A DNA stretch of 64,000 nucleotides from Gammaproteobacteria bacterium (GTDB taxonomy: Bacteria; Pseudomonadota; Gammaproteobacteria; Pseudomonadales; Pseudohongiellaceae), in the NCBI GenBank assembly GCA_947457195.1, contig CANGUU010000003.1, positions 44,750 through 108,749 on the forward strand, written 5' to 3'. The translations under genes were made by a program, and so were the position numbers. Of this stretch, positions 49,044-58,446 are shown one piece after another (within the stretch, counting starts at the first letter, position 1; every line of letters begins with the position of its first letter). The notes under the pieces were generated by a model that ran no database searches, was not told the origin of the DNA, and worked only from the letters and a program-made list of their open reading frames with translations.

Positions 49044-49986
49044 GGCCGAAGCCCCAGAGTGCCAGACCTAGGGCCAGCAACAGGGCCGGCGCCTCCTGCT
49101 GCAGGGCCTGTCGGTCTATGCCGGCGCTGAGTTCCATACCCGCAAAGGGATCGGCAACGACGGTCGGTACCTGCGTGGCCTGCTCGAGGGTAGCCGCCAG
49201 CGCCGGCGTTGTGGCCAGAGCACCGGCCAGCACCACCAGTTCCACCGGTCCGCACCGACTGGCAGCACCAAGGAACTGCAGCGAACGCACGAGCGTCGCA
49301 GTCAGACCAGCGTGCCCCGCGGTGGTCGCCTGCTCCTGCAGGTGCTGGCAGTACCCGTTGGCGAGCAGATAGAGCGTGGTCATGCCAATGTCGATGTCGA
49401 GTACCGCCACCACGCGGGCCGGCGGTAGCCGGGCGTAGCGGTGCAGCCAATGACAGACGCGCTGGATGGCGAAGGTCTCGACGTCGACCGCACGGGCAGT
49501 GAAGCCGCCCATCTGCAGCGCCAACAGTCTGGCTGCCATGCAGTCCTGCCGGCAGGCCACCAGCAGCACGGTGGCGCCATGGCTGCCTGGGTCTTGCAAG
49601 GGCAGCCGTGCATAATCCACCGCGACCTCCTCGAGCGCGTAAGGGACGTGCTCGGCTGCCTCGAGGCCCATCTGGTTTTCCAGCTCGGCGTCGGTGAGGG
49701 CGGCATCCAGTGCCAGCGTCTTGATGATGGCCGCCGTGCCTGGCACGGCGATGCAGGCTTGCTGCGGCGATGGCGCGCCAGACCTCACGCACTGCTGCAG
49801 TGCCGATCCTACCGCGTCGACGTCACGCACCTGCTTGCCGACCACGGCGGACTCCGGCAGGGCCCGGCAGGCATAGTGCTCCAGCCGGGTGTGGCCGGCG
49901 AGCTTGCGCAGTTCCAGCAGCCGCAGCGAGCTGGCGCCAATGTCGATGCCCACGCGGTGCACCGGTTTCTTCCTGAACATCATCAT
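49036..49986 (-). CDS. pilM: type IV pilus actin-like protein PilM
   Basis: This 316-residue cytoplasmic protein is actin-like and binds PilN. The nucleotide fold starts V-G-I-D-I-G-A-S-S-L-R-L-L-E-L, with a later phosphate loop V-L-D-I-D-I-G-M-T-T-L-Y. It is somewhat shorter than the usual 350. Three Met codons in a row (49986, 49983, 49980) make the exact start uncertain; the longer Arg-rich frame was rejected. It heads the pilMN-OP-Q-aroK-aroB operon, divergent from the PBP1A gene. Confidence 0.93.
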   Translation of the reverse strand: MMMFRKKPVHRVGIDIGASSLRLLELRKLAGHTRLEHYACRALPESAVVGKQVRDVDAVGSALQQCVRSGAPSPQQACIAVPGTAAIIKTLALDAALTDAELENQMGLEAAEHVPYALEEVAVDYARLPLQDPGSHGATVLLVACRQDCMAARLLALQMGGFTARAVDVETFAIQRVCHWLHRYARLPPARVVAVLDIDIGMTTLYLLANGYCQHLQEQATTAGHAGLTATLVRSLQFLGAASRCGPVELVVLAGALATTPALAATLEQATQVPTVVADPFAGMELSAGIDRQALQQEAPALLLALGLALWGFGRD

Positions 49987-50177
49987 GAGCCATCCCTGGT
50001 TCGGTTGCCGCCTCGCGGCTGCCTGCCGAGAGCAGCGGCTGTGCCGTGCCGGCGCAGCAGCGCAAAGGCCTTCCCACCATAGAAGTGGCGCGGCGCTTTC
50101 GCCATTTTTTTTTGCCGCACTGACTGGCGCGGGGCGGGGCCGCCAGCCCCAAGGCAGCGGTCCGCGCCGGGCCCGCG

Positions 50178-50206
50178 CTGTCGAGGCTGGCAAATGCGGT
50201 TACAAT
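50178..50206 (+). promoter_or_regulatory. candidate promoter for the PBP1A gene
   Basis: CTGTCG (50178-50183) and TACAAT (50201-50206) are 17 bases apart, 36 bases before the ATG. The -10 is close to consensus and the -35 is weak. The 255-base divergent region must also hold the pilM promoter, which I could not place. Confidence 0.45.
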
Positions 50207-50241
50207 CTTCGCGCTCTTCGCTTACCGACCTGCCTCTCAAA

Positions 50242-52656
50242 ATGCCGATGGCGCGATTCCTCACAGCCCTGGTCAGATTTACCGTCAAGTGGAGCCTGGC
50301 CGGGGCCTGCCTCGCCTGTATGCTGGCAGCCAGCGGCTTTCTCTACCTGTCACCGAAACTGCCCGACCGCGAGTCCTATACCAACATCCGGCTGGAAAAC
50401 CCCCTGCGCATCTTTTCGTCGGATGGCAAGCTGCTCGCCGAATTCGGCAGTCGGCGCAGCAATCCCGTGGACTACGAGGCCATTCCGCCACTGATAATCT
50501 CTGCCCTGGTGTCGAGCGAGGACAAACGCTTCTATGAGCACAACGGTGTCGACCTGATCGGTCTGCTGCGCTCCGTGGCCGGCATCGTCACCGGCAACGA
50601 TTGGGGTGGCGGCAGCACCATCACCATGCAGGTCACCAAGAACTTTTTCTTCGAGGGTGAATCGCCTTACTCGCGCAAATTCAAGGAGATCCTGCTCGCC
50701 ATCAAGATGGAAAACGAACTGTCGAAGCAGGAGATTCTGGAGCTTTATCTGAACCGTACGTTCTTTGGTATCTCCGCCTACGGCATCCAGGCAGCAGCTC
50801 GCCAGTACTACGATCGGGAAATCGGTGACCTGACGCTGCCGGAGATTGCGACGCTCATCGGCATCATGCCGCGTCCCAATGCCTACAATCCGCTGCAGTC
50901 ACCGGAGCGGGCGCGCCAGGAACGAACGCGTGTGCTGCGGCGCATGCGCGATCAGGGCATGATCAGCGATCCGGATTTCCGCTCAGCCCTCGGCAGTCCC
51001 GAGACGGCGCGACGCTACGGTCGGCAGCCCGACCTCGAAGCACCCTATCTGGCTGAACTCGTGCGTCTGGAAATGGTCGGGCGGTATGGAGACCTGGCGC
51101 TCACCGACGGCTACGAGGTGTACACCACGGTCGACAGCCGGATGCAGGCCGCTGCCGATAAGGCCCTGCAGGATGGCCTCGAACGCTATGACCGCAACCA
51201 TGGATTCCGGGGTCGGGAGAATCACCTCAATCCGGCAGCGGATAGCTCACTCACGCAGTGGCTCGACGTGCTGGCCCGCACGGAGGTCGTGGCCGACCAG
51301 CAGCCGGCCTTCGTGCTGGCAGTGGAGGACCAGCGCTTCGTTGCCGTTCTCGCCAACCGCGATCAGGTCACCGTCGAGTGGGACGGCATTCGCTGGGCCA
51401 AACCCTTCCTCACCGTGGATGCCTGGGGCTCCACACCCCGCTCGGCACGCGATGTAGTGCAGGTCGGCGACCTGATCCGCGTTACGCAGGGCAAGGACGG
51501 CCGCTGGGAACTCGGACAGGTACCGGCGGTCAATGGCGCGCTGGTGGCACTGGCCCCGAAAGACGGCGCAATCCTCGCCCTGTCAGGTGGCTACGATTTC
51601 AAGGCCAGCTCGTTCAACCGGGTCACCCAGGCCAAGCGTCAGCCGGGCTCCAACTTCAAACCCTTCCTCTACAGCGCGGCGCTGGAGAATGGCTATACGG
51701 CAGCCACGCTGATCAATGATGCACCGCTGGCGCGCGCGGACTACCGGCCGGAAAACTTCGGTGGTGATTTCATGGGACCCATCCGGCTCAAGTACGCGCT
51801 CACGCAGTCGAAGAACCTGGTGTCCCTGCGTCTGTTCGAGGCGCTGGGCGAAGACGTGGTGCTGTCTTACGTTTCGCGCTTCGGCTTTCGGCAGGAGGAA
51901 ATCCCGCGCAATGATCTGACAGTGGCGATCGGGTCCCACGCAGTGCTGCCGCTGGAGATTGCCACCGGTTACACGGTGTTCGCCAACGGCGGCTACAAGG
52001 TGGAGCCTTACGTGATCGACCGCATCGTGAATTTCAACGACGGCGATGTTTTCAAGGCGAGGCCGGCAACCGTATGCAGGGAGTGCGAAAAAGCCGGACC
52101 GCTGGCGTCGGGCGCAGAGGGCAATCCGGCGACCACCACCGAGCCGCCGCTGCCCCCCGCGCCGCGCGTCATCGACGAGCGCACGGCCTTTCTCATGAAC
52201 AGCATCCTCAAGTCGGTGATCACCGAGGGCAGTGCGCGTTCGGTGGATCGTGCCTTCGAGCGCACCGATCTGGCAGGCAAGACCGGGACCACCGATTACG
52301 CCAACGACCTGTGGTTTTCCGGCTTCAATGCCGATATCGAGGCAACCGTATACGTCGGCTTCGACCAACCCGACAGTCTCGGCGCCAACGAGCAGGCCGC
52401 GACTGTATCGCTTCCGATCTGGATAGATTTCATGAGGGAAGTCCTGGAAGGCAAACCGGAAAACAGCATGCCGCAGCCGGATGGCATCGCGACGGTGCGC
52501 ATCAACAGCAAGACGGGGCTACGCGCCTTGCCGGGCGATCCCGACACGATTTTCGAATTTTTCAAGGCCGAACAACTGCCAGCCTATCCAGACGCGGGAA
52601 ATGCCGACGGCGGACAGAGCAGCGGCGCAGCGCGGCGGGACGAACAGGTTTTCTGA
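50242..52656 (+). CDS. mrcA: penicillin-binding protein 1A
   Basis: This 804-residue bifunctional class A PBP polymerises glycan strands and crosslinks peptides. Signal anchor is at about 8-32; the glycosyltransferase domain contains E-D-K-R-F-Y-E-H-N-G and G-G-S-T-I-T-M-Q. The transpeptidase has S470-N-F-K, S-x-N (T-Q-S-K-N) and K680-T-G-T-T. It is divergent from the pil operon, as in pseudomonads. Confidence 0.96.
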   Translation: MPMARFLTALVRFTVKWSLAGACLACMLAASGFLYLSPKLPDRESYTNIRLENPLRIFSSDGKLLAEFGSRRSNPVDYEAIPPLIISALVSSEDKRFYEHNGVDLIGLLRSVAGIVTGNDWGGGSTITMQVTKNFFFEGESPYSRKFKEILLAIKMENELSKQEILELYLNRTFFGISAYGIQAAARQYYDREIGDLTLPEIATLIGIMPRPNAYNPLQSPERARQERTRVLRRMRDQGMISDPDFRSALGSPETARRYGRQPDLEAPYLAELVRLEMVGRYGDLALTDGYEVYTTVDSRMQAAADKALQDGLERYDRNHGFRGRENHLNPAADSSLTQWLDVLARTEVVADQQPAFVLAVEDQRFVAVLANRDQVTVEWDGIRWAKPFLTVDAWGSTPRSARDVVQVGDLIRVTQGKDGRWELGQVPAVNGALVALAPKDGAILALSGGYDFKASSFNRVTQAKRQPGSNFKPFLYSAALENGYTAATLINDAPLARADYRPENFGGDFMGPIRLKYALTQSKNLVSLRLFEALGEDVVLSYVSRFGFRQEEIPRNDLTVAIGSHAVLPLEIATGYTVFANGGYKVEPYVIDRIVNFNDGDVFKARPATVCRECEKAGPLASGAEGNPATTTEPPLPPAPRVIDERTAFLMNSILKSVITEGSARSVDRAFERTDLAGKTGTTDYANDLWFSGFNADIEATVYVGFDQPDSLGANEQAATVSLPIWIDFMREVLEGKPENSMPQPDGIATVRINSKTGLRALPGDPDTIFEFFKAEQLPAYPDAGNADGGQSSGAARRDEQVF

Positions 52657-52739
52657 GCGGGGGAACAGCTAGGCGTCGAGAGTACGATGAAGCAGGCGCA
52701 ATGCCCGGCACTGGTTGCCAGGAATTGCGCCCTCGGTGA

Positions 52740-52952
52740 TCAGACCTTGCGGACACCCACGAAGCGCTTGTTGAACTTGTCTACACGACCGCCCGAATCC
52801 ACGATCTTGTGCTTGCCGGTGAAGAAAGGATGGCATCCGGAGCACACGTCGATGCGCAGATCTTCGGCAAGCGTGGAGCGAGTCTTGAAGGAATTGCCGC
52901 AACCGCAGGTTACGGTGATGTCAGTGTACTTCGGATGGATATCGGCTCTCAT
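52740..52952 (-). CDS. rpmE: 50S ribosomal protein L31, zinc form
   Basis: This 70-residue ribosomal protein has the zinc-binding Cys set C16-G-C18 and C37-S-G-C40 followed by H-P-F-F-T-G-K, so it is the C+ form. The ATG at 52952 (M-R-A-D-I-H-P-K-Y) was chosen over an upstream frame. It is convergent with mrcA. Confidence 0.97.
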   Translation of the reverse strand: MRADIHPKYTDITVTCGCGNSFKTRSTLAEDLRIDVCSGCHPFFTGKHKIVDSGGRVDKFNKRFVGVRKV

Positions 52953-53102
52953 GTTGACCTCTGATCGGCCATCGCCGCTGCTGGGGAATCCGACGCAGAT
53001 CACGGATCCAGATCACCACCAGCACCATGGCTCAAGTTGTAGGGACGCGCATTCTAGCAGAGAAGCTCGGTCTGGCAAGTTGTAACACCCTGACCGCAAA
53101 GG

Positions 53103-53405
53103 CTATTTCCCGAGGTAGCTCCGGTGGTTCTTCACGACCTCGTTGAAGATGTGCTGGAAGAGCTGCTGGATGAATTCGTCGTTCAGGCCCTTTTCGCTGG
53201 CCAGACGCTTGAGGTGCTGCAACTTCTCCTGCTCGCGCTGCGGATCCACCGACGCAAGCCCCTGCCGGGCCTTCAGCTGCCCGACCTGATCGGTCACAGC
53301 AAAACGGCGCGCCAGGGTTTCCAGTAATTCCGCATCGAGCGTGTCGATCTGACCCCGCAACTCCGCTAACTCGGTGGGGACGGCTGGGGCAAGGTCGACG
53401 GACAT
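53103..53405 (-). CDS. stand-alone AroQ-type chorismate mutase
   Basis: This 100-residue all-helical enzyme is predicted to turn chorismate into prephenate. The AroQ pattern is visible: L-R-G-Q-I-D-T-L-D-A-E-L-L, Arg pair at A-R-R, K45 in Q-L-K, and D-P-Q-R-E-Q. No prephenate dehydratase or dehydrogenase domain is attached. The C-terminal helix ends V-V-K-N-H-R, differing from the usual Gln-bearing end in the E. coli domain. It is divergent from priA. Confidence 0.85.
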   Translation of the reverse strand: MSVDLAPAVPTELAELRGQIDTLDAELLETLARRFAVTDQVGQLKARQGLASVDPQREQEKLQHLKRLASEKGLNDEFIQQLFQHIFNEVVKNHRSYLGK

Positions 53406-53453
53406 GGGAAGGGGGCGGCTCCGCTGGGTTCATGGCACGGGGTGGCGGATGGC

Positions 53454-53459
53454 TATACT
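53454..53459 (+). promoter_or_regulatory. candidate -10 element for priA
   Basis: TATACT lies between the divergent chorismate mutase and priA. If real, transcription begins near 53466, which excludes the in-frame ATG at 53432 and favours a TTG start for priA. No clear -35 was found. Confidence 0.4.
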
Positions 53460-53503
53460 ATTGCCGGCAGTTGTTTCCCTCAACAGCCCTGACTCATCCG
53501 CCG

Positions 53504-55702
53504 TTGGCCAGCCACCCGCCCCCACTTTACCTGCAAGTGGCGATTCCCTCTCCCTTGCACCGCAGCTTCGACTATCTGCCGCTCCCGGGCGTCGTGACTC
53601 CAAAGCCCGGCAGCCGCGTGCGAGTCCCCTTCGGTAGCAAGAGCGTGGTTGGCATTGTGGTGGGACTCTCCACACACACCGAGGTGCCTGCCGACAAGCT
53701 GCGTCCTGCCGAGCAAGTGCTCGACAGTGTCCCCCTGCTGGGTGAGTCGCTACTGGCGCTGTATCGCTGGGCAAGCCAGCATTACCTGTTCCCGCTCGGG
53801 CTCGCCCTGCAGACCTCGCTGCCGAAGCCACTGCGTGAGGGTGAACCACCCACCTTGGCCACTGCGCTGGTGTGGGAACGCACGGAAGCACAGGCGATCG
53901 GCCGCCCCCCTGGTGTGTCAGCGCAGCAACTGCTCGACTGTCTACAGCGGTATCAGAGGCTGTCGAGTGGAGAGTGCAGCGCCCTCTTGGGCAAACCGGC
54001 GCGCCCCCTGCTTACCGCCCTGCAGAGACGAGGCCTGGTCCGCGAGATCGCCGCTGAACCTGCCCTGCGAGAAGCCCGACAACTCGAAGCCGCGCTGGCG
54101 CTGAACCCCGAACAGGCGGCAGCCCTGGCTGCCCTGCGGCTGGGCCCGAGCGGCTTTCGCTGCAGTCTGCTCGAGGGGGTGACGGGCAGCGGCAAGACCG
54201 AGATTTACCTGCAACTCATCGCCGACGTGCTCTCCGCTGGCAGGCAGGTGCTTGTGCTGGTGCCCGAGATTACGCTCACTCCGCAGACGATTGCCCGCTT
54301 TGCGCGGCGATTTCAGGCCAGGATCATCGCCTTCCATTCGGGACTGACCGACAAGCAGCGGCTGCAGGGTTGGCTGGAGGCCGCCAACGGCAGCGCCCAC
54401 ATCGTGATCGGCACGCGCTCGGCGGTGTTCACGCCGCTCGCCAGACCGGGACTCATCGTGGTGGACGAAGAGCACGACGATTCCTACAAGCAACAGGACG
54501 GTTTTCGCTATTCCGGCCGCGATGTGGCGGTCTACCGGGCGCGCCAGCTCGACATCCCCATCCTGCTCGGTTCAGCTACGCCCTCGCTCGAGAGCCTGCA
54601 CAACGCACTGCAGGCTCGCTACCAGCTGCTGACACTCAAGCGGCGGGCTGGACCGGCATCGCTGCCGGACATTGGCGTACTCGATATGAAGCTACAACCC
54701 GCAGAGGCGGGAATTTCCGCGGGCCTGCAGCAGCGCATTGCCGCCACGCTGGCCGGTAACGGTCAGGTGCTGGTTTTCCTCAACCGCCGCGGCTTCGCGC
54801 CTTTGCTGCGGTGTGGTCACTGTGGCTGGATCGCCGAATGCCAGCGCTGCGAGCGCAGTTTCACGCTACATCAGCAGCCGGCCCAGCTGCGCTGCCATCA
54901 CTGCGATGGCCAGCGCGCGCTACCACGCAGCTGCCCACAGTGCCACGGTCACGATCTCGAGGCGGTAGGCCTTGGAACCGAGCGCAGCGCGGAATATCTG
55001 CAAGCCTGCTTTCCTGACTACCCGGTGCTGCGCATCGACCGCGATTCGACACGCTCGGCCAGGAAGTTCAGCGAAGCGATGGACATCGTACAAAGCGGTG
55101 TGCCCTGCATCCTGGTCGGCACCCAGATGCTGGCCAAGGGGCATCACTTTCCGCGTGTTACGCTGGTGGCGGTGCTCGACGCCGACGGCGGGCTTTTCAG
55201 TGCCGACTTTCGCGCGCAGGAAAACTTCGGCCAGTTGCTGATGCAGGTTGCCGGCCGCGCAGGTCGCGCCGAGTGCCCCGGCTCGGTCGTGGTACAGAGT
55301 TTCCATCCGGAGCACCCGGCCCTGCGTTACCTGGTGACGGAGGGTTACGGGCCTTTCGCGCGGCAATTGCTGTCCGAGCGCCGCAGCGGCGGGCTGCCCC
55401 CCTTCAGCCACTTCCTGCTGCTGCGGGCGGAAGCCGCCCGGCGGGATCTGCCGCTGCAATTCCTGCTGCAGGCGGCGGAGCTGCTGCAGCGGGAGGCACC
55501 GCGTGGGGTCAGCTGCCACGGGCCGTTGCCGAGTCCCTTTGGCAAGAAGGCGGGGGTGTTCCGCGCGCAGCTGCTGCTGCAGGCGACGAGACGCGCCCCC
55601 CTGCAGCAGGTGGGCGCCCGTCTGCTCGCCGCCCTCGAGCAGGATTCTGTAGCACGCAAGGTCCGCTGGTTCATTGATGTCGATCCGCTCGACTTCAGCT
55701 GA
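53504..55702 (+). CDS. priA: primosomal replication protein N' (PriA helicase)
   Basis: This 732-residue helicase restarts stalled replication forks. The 3'-end-binding domain starts V-A-I-P-S-P-L-H-R-S-F-D-Y-L; helicase motifs include G-V-T-G-S-G-K-T-E, D-E-E-H-D-D and G-S-A-T-P-S-L-E-S. Zinc-binding Cys pairs (C-G-H-C, C-Q-R-C, C-H-H-C, C-P-Q-C) lie inside. TTG at 53504 places the start 12 residues before the family N-terminus, like E. coli; ATG 53432 would add 24 residues of unrelated text. The start is uncertain, the gene is not. Confidence 0.94.
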   Translation: MASHPPPLYLQVAIPSPLHRSFDYLPLPGVVTPKPGSRVRVPFGSKSVVGIVVGLSTHTEVPADKLRPAEQVLDSVPLLGESLLALYRWASQHYLFPLGLALQTSLPKPLREGEPPTLATALVWERTEAQAIGRPPGVSAQQLLDCLQRYQRLSSGECSALLGKPARPLLTALQRRGLVREIAAEPALREARQLEAALALNPEQAAALAALRLGPSGFRCSLLEGVTGSGKTEIYLQLIADVLSAGRQVLVLVPEITLTPQTIARFARRFQARIIAFHSGLTDKQRLQGWLEAANGSAHIVIGTRSAVFTPLARPGLIVVDEEHDDSYKQQDGFRYSGRDVAVYRARQLDIPILLGSATPSLESLHNALQARYQLLTLKRRAGPASLPDIGVLDMKLQPAEAGISAGLQQRIAATLAGNGQVLVFLNRRGFAPLLRCGHCGWIAECQRCERSFTLHQQPAQLRCHHCDGQRALPRSCPQCHGHDLEAVGLGTERSAEYLQACFPDYPVLRIDRDSTRSARKFSEAMDIVQSGVPCILVGTQMLAKGHHFPRVTLVAVLDADGGLFSADFRAQENFGQLLMQVAGRAGRAECPGSVVVQSFHPEHPALRYLVTEGYGPFARQLLSERRSGGLPPFSHFLLLRAEAARRDLPLQFLLQAAELLQREAPRGVSCHGPLPSPFGKKAGVFRAQLLLQATRRAPLQQVGARLLAALEQDSVARKVRWFIDVDPLDFS

Positions 55703-55875
55703 GGCAACGACGTGCCGTGGGGCAACCCGCTCCCGGGCTGTGGACCACGTTGCAGGAGGCCGTCGGGCGAGTCCGGTGCTACCGAGGTCTCTGCCCGGTC
55801 GGACGAGAAAGCGGTTTCGACGCCAGCAGGTTTCCGCGATAATCCCGCCGCCTCTCGCCACCCCCCGGATTCCGC

Positions 55876-56478
55876 ATGGCGCAAGACTTTGCCAAGCCCC
55901 GCTCCTCCCAGACGCCCCCGGCCCATCGACAGGCGCGCGCCACGAGCAAGGCAGCCGGCGGTGGCTCGACCTGGGGCTGGTTCGTCACAGGCCTGCTGAC
56001 CGGCGTACTGCTCACCTTGCTGGGCTATCTCGGGTACCAGCGCTACCAATCGAATGCGGCCGTCGTAGCGGCGAGCAGCACGCAGTCGCCTGAGGCAGCG
56101 CGGCTGCCCGTGTTTGACTTCGGTTTCTACGAGGAATTGGCCAACGCCGAAGTGGCGGTGCAACTGCCGGTCGACCTGGCGCAGGCCGGCACAGCGCCCG
56201 CTGCACTCCCGGTGGCGGGAGCAGGCAGCGCTATGGCAGCGGCAGTCGACAATTTCCTGCTGCAGGCCGGCTCCTTCCAGGAACGCAGCGAAGCGGAGGA
56301 GCGGCGCGCCAAGATCACCCTGTTGAACATGACTGCTGAAATCGTTCCCGGCGTGGTGGCTGGCAAGACCTGGTACCGGGTCAATGTGGGCCCCTTCGCC
56401 GGTCGCCCCAGTGTCGAAGAAGCACGCCGCGTACTCTCGGCCAACAACGTCGATTCTCTGCTGTTGCTGTCACGCTGA
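55876..56478 (+). CDS. SPOR-domain membrane protein, FtsN-like
   Basis: This 200-residue bitopic protein has a basic cytoplasmic tail, a membrane helix (about 34-54), a short linker and a C-terminal SPOR domain (about 125-200; F-L-L-Q-A-G-S-F, W-Y-R-V-N-V-G-P-F). SPOR binds denuded septal peptidoglycan. Position after priA matches the FtsN-like gene of pseudomonads, but argS before it and hslVU after it are missing here. Confidence 0.88.
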   Translation: MAQDFAKPRSSQTPPAHRQARATSKAAGGGSTWGWFVTGLLTGVLLTLLGYLGYQRYQSNAAVVAASSTQSPEAARLPVFDFGFYEELANAEVAVQLPVDLAQAGTAPAALPVAGAGSAMAAAVDNFLLQAGSFQERSEAEERRAKITLLNMTAEIVPGVVAGKTWYRVNVGPFAGRPSVEEARRVLSANNVDSLLLLSR

Positions 56479-56542
56479 GCGTCGATCGCCGGGGCCGAGT
56501 GCGTTCGTTGCCTTCTTTCTTTTCCTGACAGACGGAGTTTCC

Positions 56543-56941
56543 ATGACACCGACGCACATCAGGCTGCACAAGAAATCGGGCCTGCTGGAACTGCAGTACG
56601 CCGACGGCAGCACGTATTCGCTGACCACTGAATTCCTGCGCGTCCATTCGCCCTCCGCCGAAGTACGGGGACACGGGCCCGGGCAGGAAGTGCTGCAGAT
56701 CGGCAAGAAAAACGTGAAGATCGAGCGCATCGAGCCCGTCGGCCACTATGCCATCAAGCTGCACTTCGACGATGGCCACAACACCGGTCTGTACAGTTGG
56801 GAGTACCTGCACGAACTGTCGCGCAACCAGCAGGCGCTGTGGCAGGACTACCTGCAGCGCCTGCAGGCCGCCGGCGCCAGACGTGAGCCGCTCGACAGCG
56901 GCGTGCAGGTGGTCAACATCATGCCGCTGCAGCCACAGTGA
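56543..56941 (+). CDS. DUF971 protein (gamma-butyrobetaine hydroxylase N-domain-like)
   Basis: This 132-residue protein is of the DUF971 family. The family text is [33 protein letters not shown], and [11 protein letters not shown]. Stand-alone members have no settled role; links to iron-sulfur assembly have been proposed. It precedes ubiE as in related genomes. Confidence 0.9.
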   Translation: MTPTHIRLHKKSGLLELQYADGSTYSLTTEFLRVHSPSAEVRGHGPGQEVLQIGKKNVKIERIEPVGHYAIKLHFDDGHNTGLYSWEYLHELSRNQQALWQDYLQRLQAAGARREPLDSGVQVVNIMPLQPQ

Positions 56942-57021
56942 GCTTCGGCGCGGCTGCGCCAACGGCGCCGGAATTGGCGCGAAAATGGCGGATGGCCGCT
57001 GCCCCACACACAACTGCCCGC

Positions 57022-57027
57022 TACAAT
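57022..57027 (+). promoter_or_regulatory. candidate -10 element for ubiE
   Basis: TACAAT lies 27 bases before the ubiE ATG. No matching -35 was seen at 16-18 bases upstream. Confidence 0.35.
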
Positions 57028-57053
57028 GCCGGCGATTCCGATGCGGTCAACCC

Positions 57054-57815
57054 ATGAGCAAGAGTCAGGATACGCCCCCAGACACCACCCACTTCGGCTT
57101 CCGCCAGGTTCCAGTCCGCGAGAAGGCGGCACTGGTCGGGCAGGTATTCGACTCGGTGGCGCGCAAGTACGACTTGATGAACGATGTGGTGTCGCTGGGC
57201 ACTCATCGCCTGATCAAGCGCTTCACGGTGGAACTCAGCGGCGTGCGCTCCGGCCATTACGTGCTGGACCTGGCCGGCGGCACCGGTGACTTCAGCCTGC
57301 TGTTTGCTCCGCTGGTCGGGCCGAGCGGACTGATCGTACTCGCCGACATCAACGAGGCAATGCTGCGGGTGGGCAGGGACCGCATTATCGATGCAGGGCG
57401 TCCCGGTCCCATCGAAATCAGCCTGGCCAACGCCGAGAGTCTGCCTTTTGCCGATGCCAGTTTCGACTGCGTGACCATCGCTTACGGCCTGCGCAACGTA
57501 ACTCACAAGGAGGCTGCTCTGCGCTCCATGCAGCGCGTGCTCAAGCCCGGCGGTCGACTGCTCGTCCTCGAGTTTTCCAAGCCGCGCCAACCGTGGCTCG
57601 GCAAAGCCTATGACCTTTACTCGAAGCTGTGGCCGCTGGCCGGCAAACTGGTACTCGACGACAGTGCCAGCTACCAGTACCTGGTGGAAAGTATCCGCAT
57701 GCATCCCGACCAGGAGACGCTGCGGGAGATGGTGCTAGCCGCAGGCTTTTCGCGCTGTAACTACCATGATGTCATGGGTGGCATCTGTGCGATCCACGTC
57801 GGCCACAAGGACTGA
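57054..57815 (+). CDS. ubiE: ubiquinone/menaquinone methyltransferase UbiE
   Basis: This 253-residue SAM-dependent C-methyltransferase acts in ubiquinone (and menaquinone) synthesis. [14 protein letters not shown] is the diagnostic N-terminal motif; SAM motif I is [17 protein letters not shown] and the C-terminal G-G-I-C-A-I-H also fit. It is followed 5 bases later by ubiJ. Confidence 0.97.
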   Translation: MSKSQDTPPDTTHFGFRQVPVREKAALVGQVFDSVARKYDLMNDVVSLGTHRLIKRFTVELSGVRSGHYVLDLAGGTGDFSLLFAPLVGPSGLIVLADINEAMLRVGRDRIIDAGRPGPIEISLANAESLPFADASFDCVTIAYGLRNVTHKEAALRSMQRVLKPGGRLLVLEFSKPRQPWLGKAYDLYSKLWPLAGKLVLDDSASYQYLVESIRMHPDQETLREMVLAAGFSRCNYHDVMGGICAIHVGHKD

Positions 57816-57819
57816 GGCC

Positions 57820-58446
57820 ATGTCGCTGCTGCCGACCGCACTGCTCTGGCCACTGGAGGCTCTGCTGGATCGGCTGGTGACGCTGGACCCGCTGGCCCGC
57901 CAGCGGCTGCAGGCGTTGGAAGGACGCTCTCTGGCCATACAACTGACCCGCCCGTCAGTCTCGTTCTGCATCGCCGTGGTGGCTGGCCGACTCCACCTGA
58001 GTGCGCTGCAGGACCGCCCAGCAGCGGCAACCCTGCGAGGTCCGGCGCCGGCACTACTGTCGCTGTTACTGCGGCAGCGGACACCGGAATCCCTCGAGGG
58101 CAGCGGATTGGAAGTACTGGGGGACCTGCAGTTCGTCCGCCAACTGCAGGAGCTGCTGCTGGGGCTCGATATCGACTGGCCGTACCAGCTAGGGCGCGTG
58201 CTGGGAGACATCCCCACCCAGGCCCTGCAGGACACCGTGACCCTTGCCGCGAGGCAGACTGGTCAGCTCAGCCGCCGCGCAGCAGAAGATCTGCGGCTGT
58301 TTTTGCAGGAGGAAAGTCGCCTGCTGCCGCAGCGCGGAGAGCTCGAAACCCTTTATGACGACATTCAGGCGCTGGTACTGCGGCTCGAGCGCTTCGAGGC
58401 CAGACTGGTCCTGCGTGAGGCGGTGATGCATGCAGAATCCCGTTGA
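57820..58446 (+). CDS. ubiJ: ubiquinone biosynthesis accessory factor UbiJ (SCP2 domain)
   Basis: This 208-residue lipid-binding protein belongs to the Ubi complex with UbiK. The N-terminal SCP2-type domain is Leu-rich (L-E-G-R-S-L-A-I-Q-L) and the C-terminal part is a long coiled coil (about 165-200). The identification leans on position between ubiE and ubiB. It overlaps the start of the DUF2490 gene by 17 bases. Confidence 0.88.
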   Translation: MSLLPTALLWPLEALLDRLVTLDPLARQRLQALEGRSLAIQLTRPSVSFCIAVVAGRLHLSALQDRPAAATLRGPAPALLSLLLRQRTPESLEGSGLEVLGDLQFVRQLQELLLGLDIDWPYQLGRVLGDIPTQALQDTVTLAARQTGQLSRRAAEDLRLFLQEESRLLPQRGELETLYDDIQALVLRLERFEARLVLREAVMHAESR

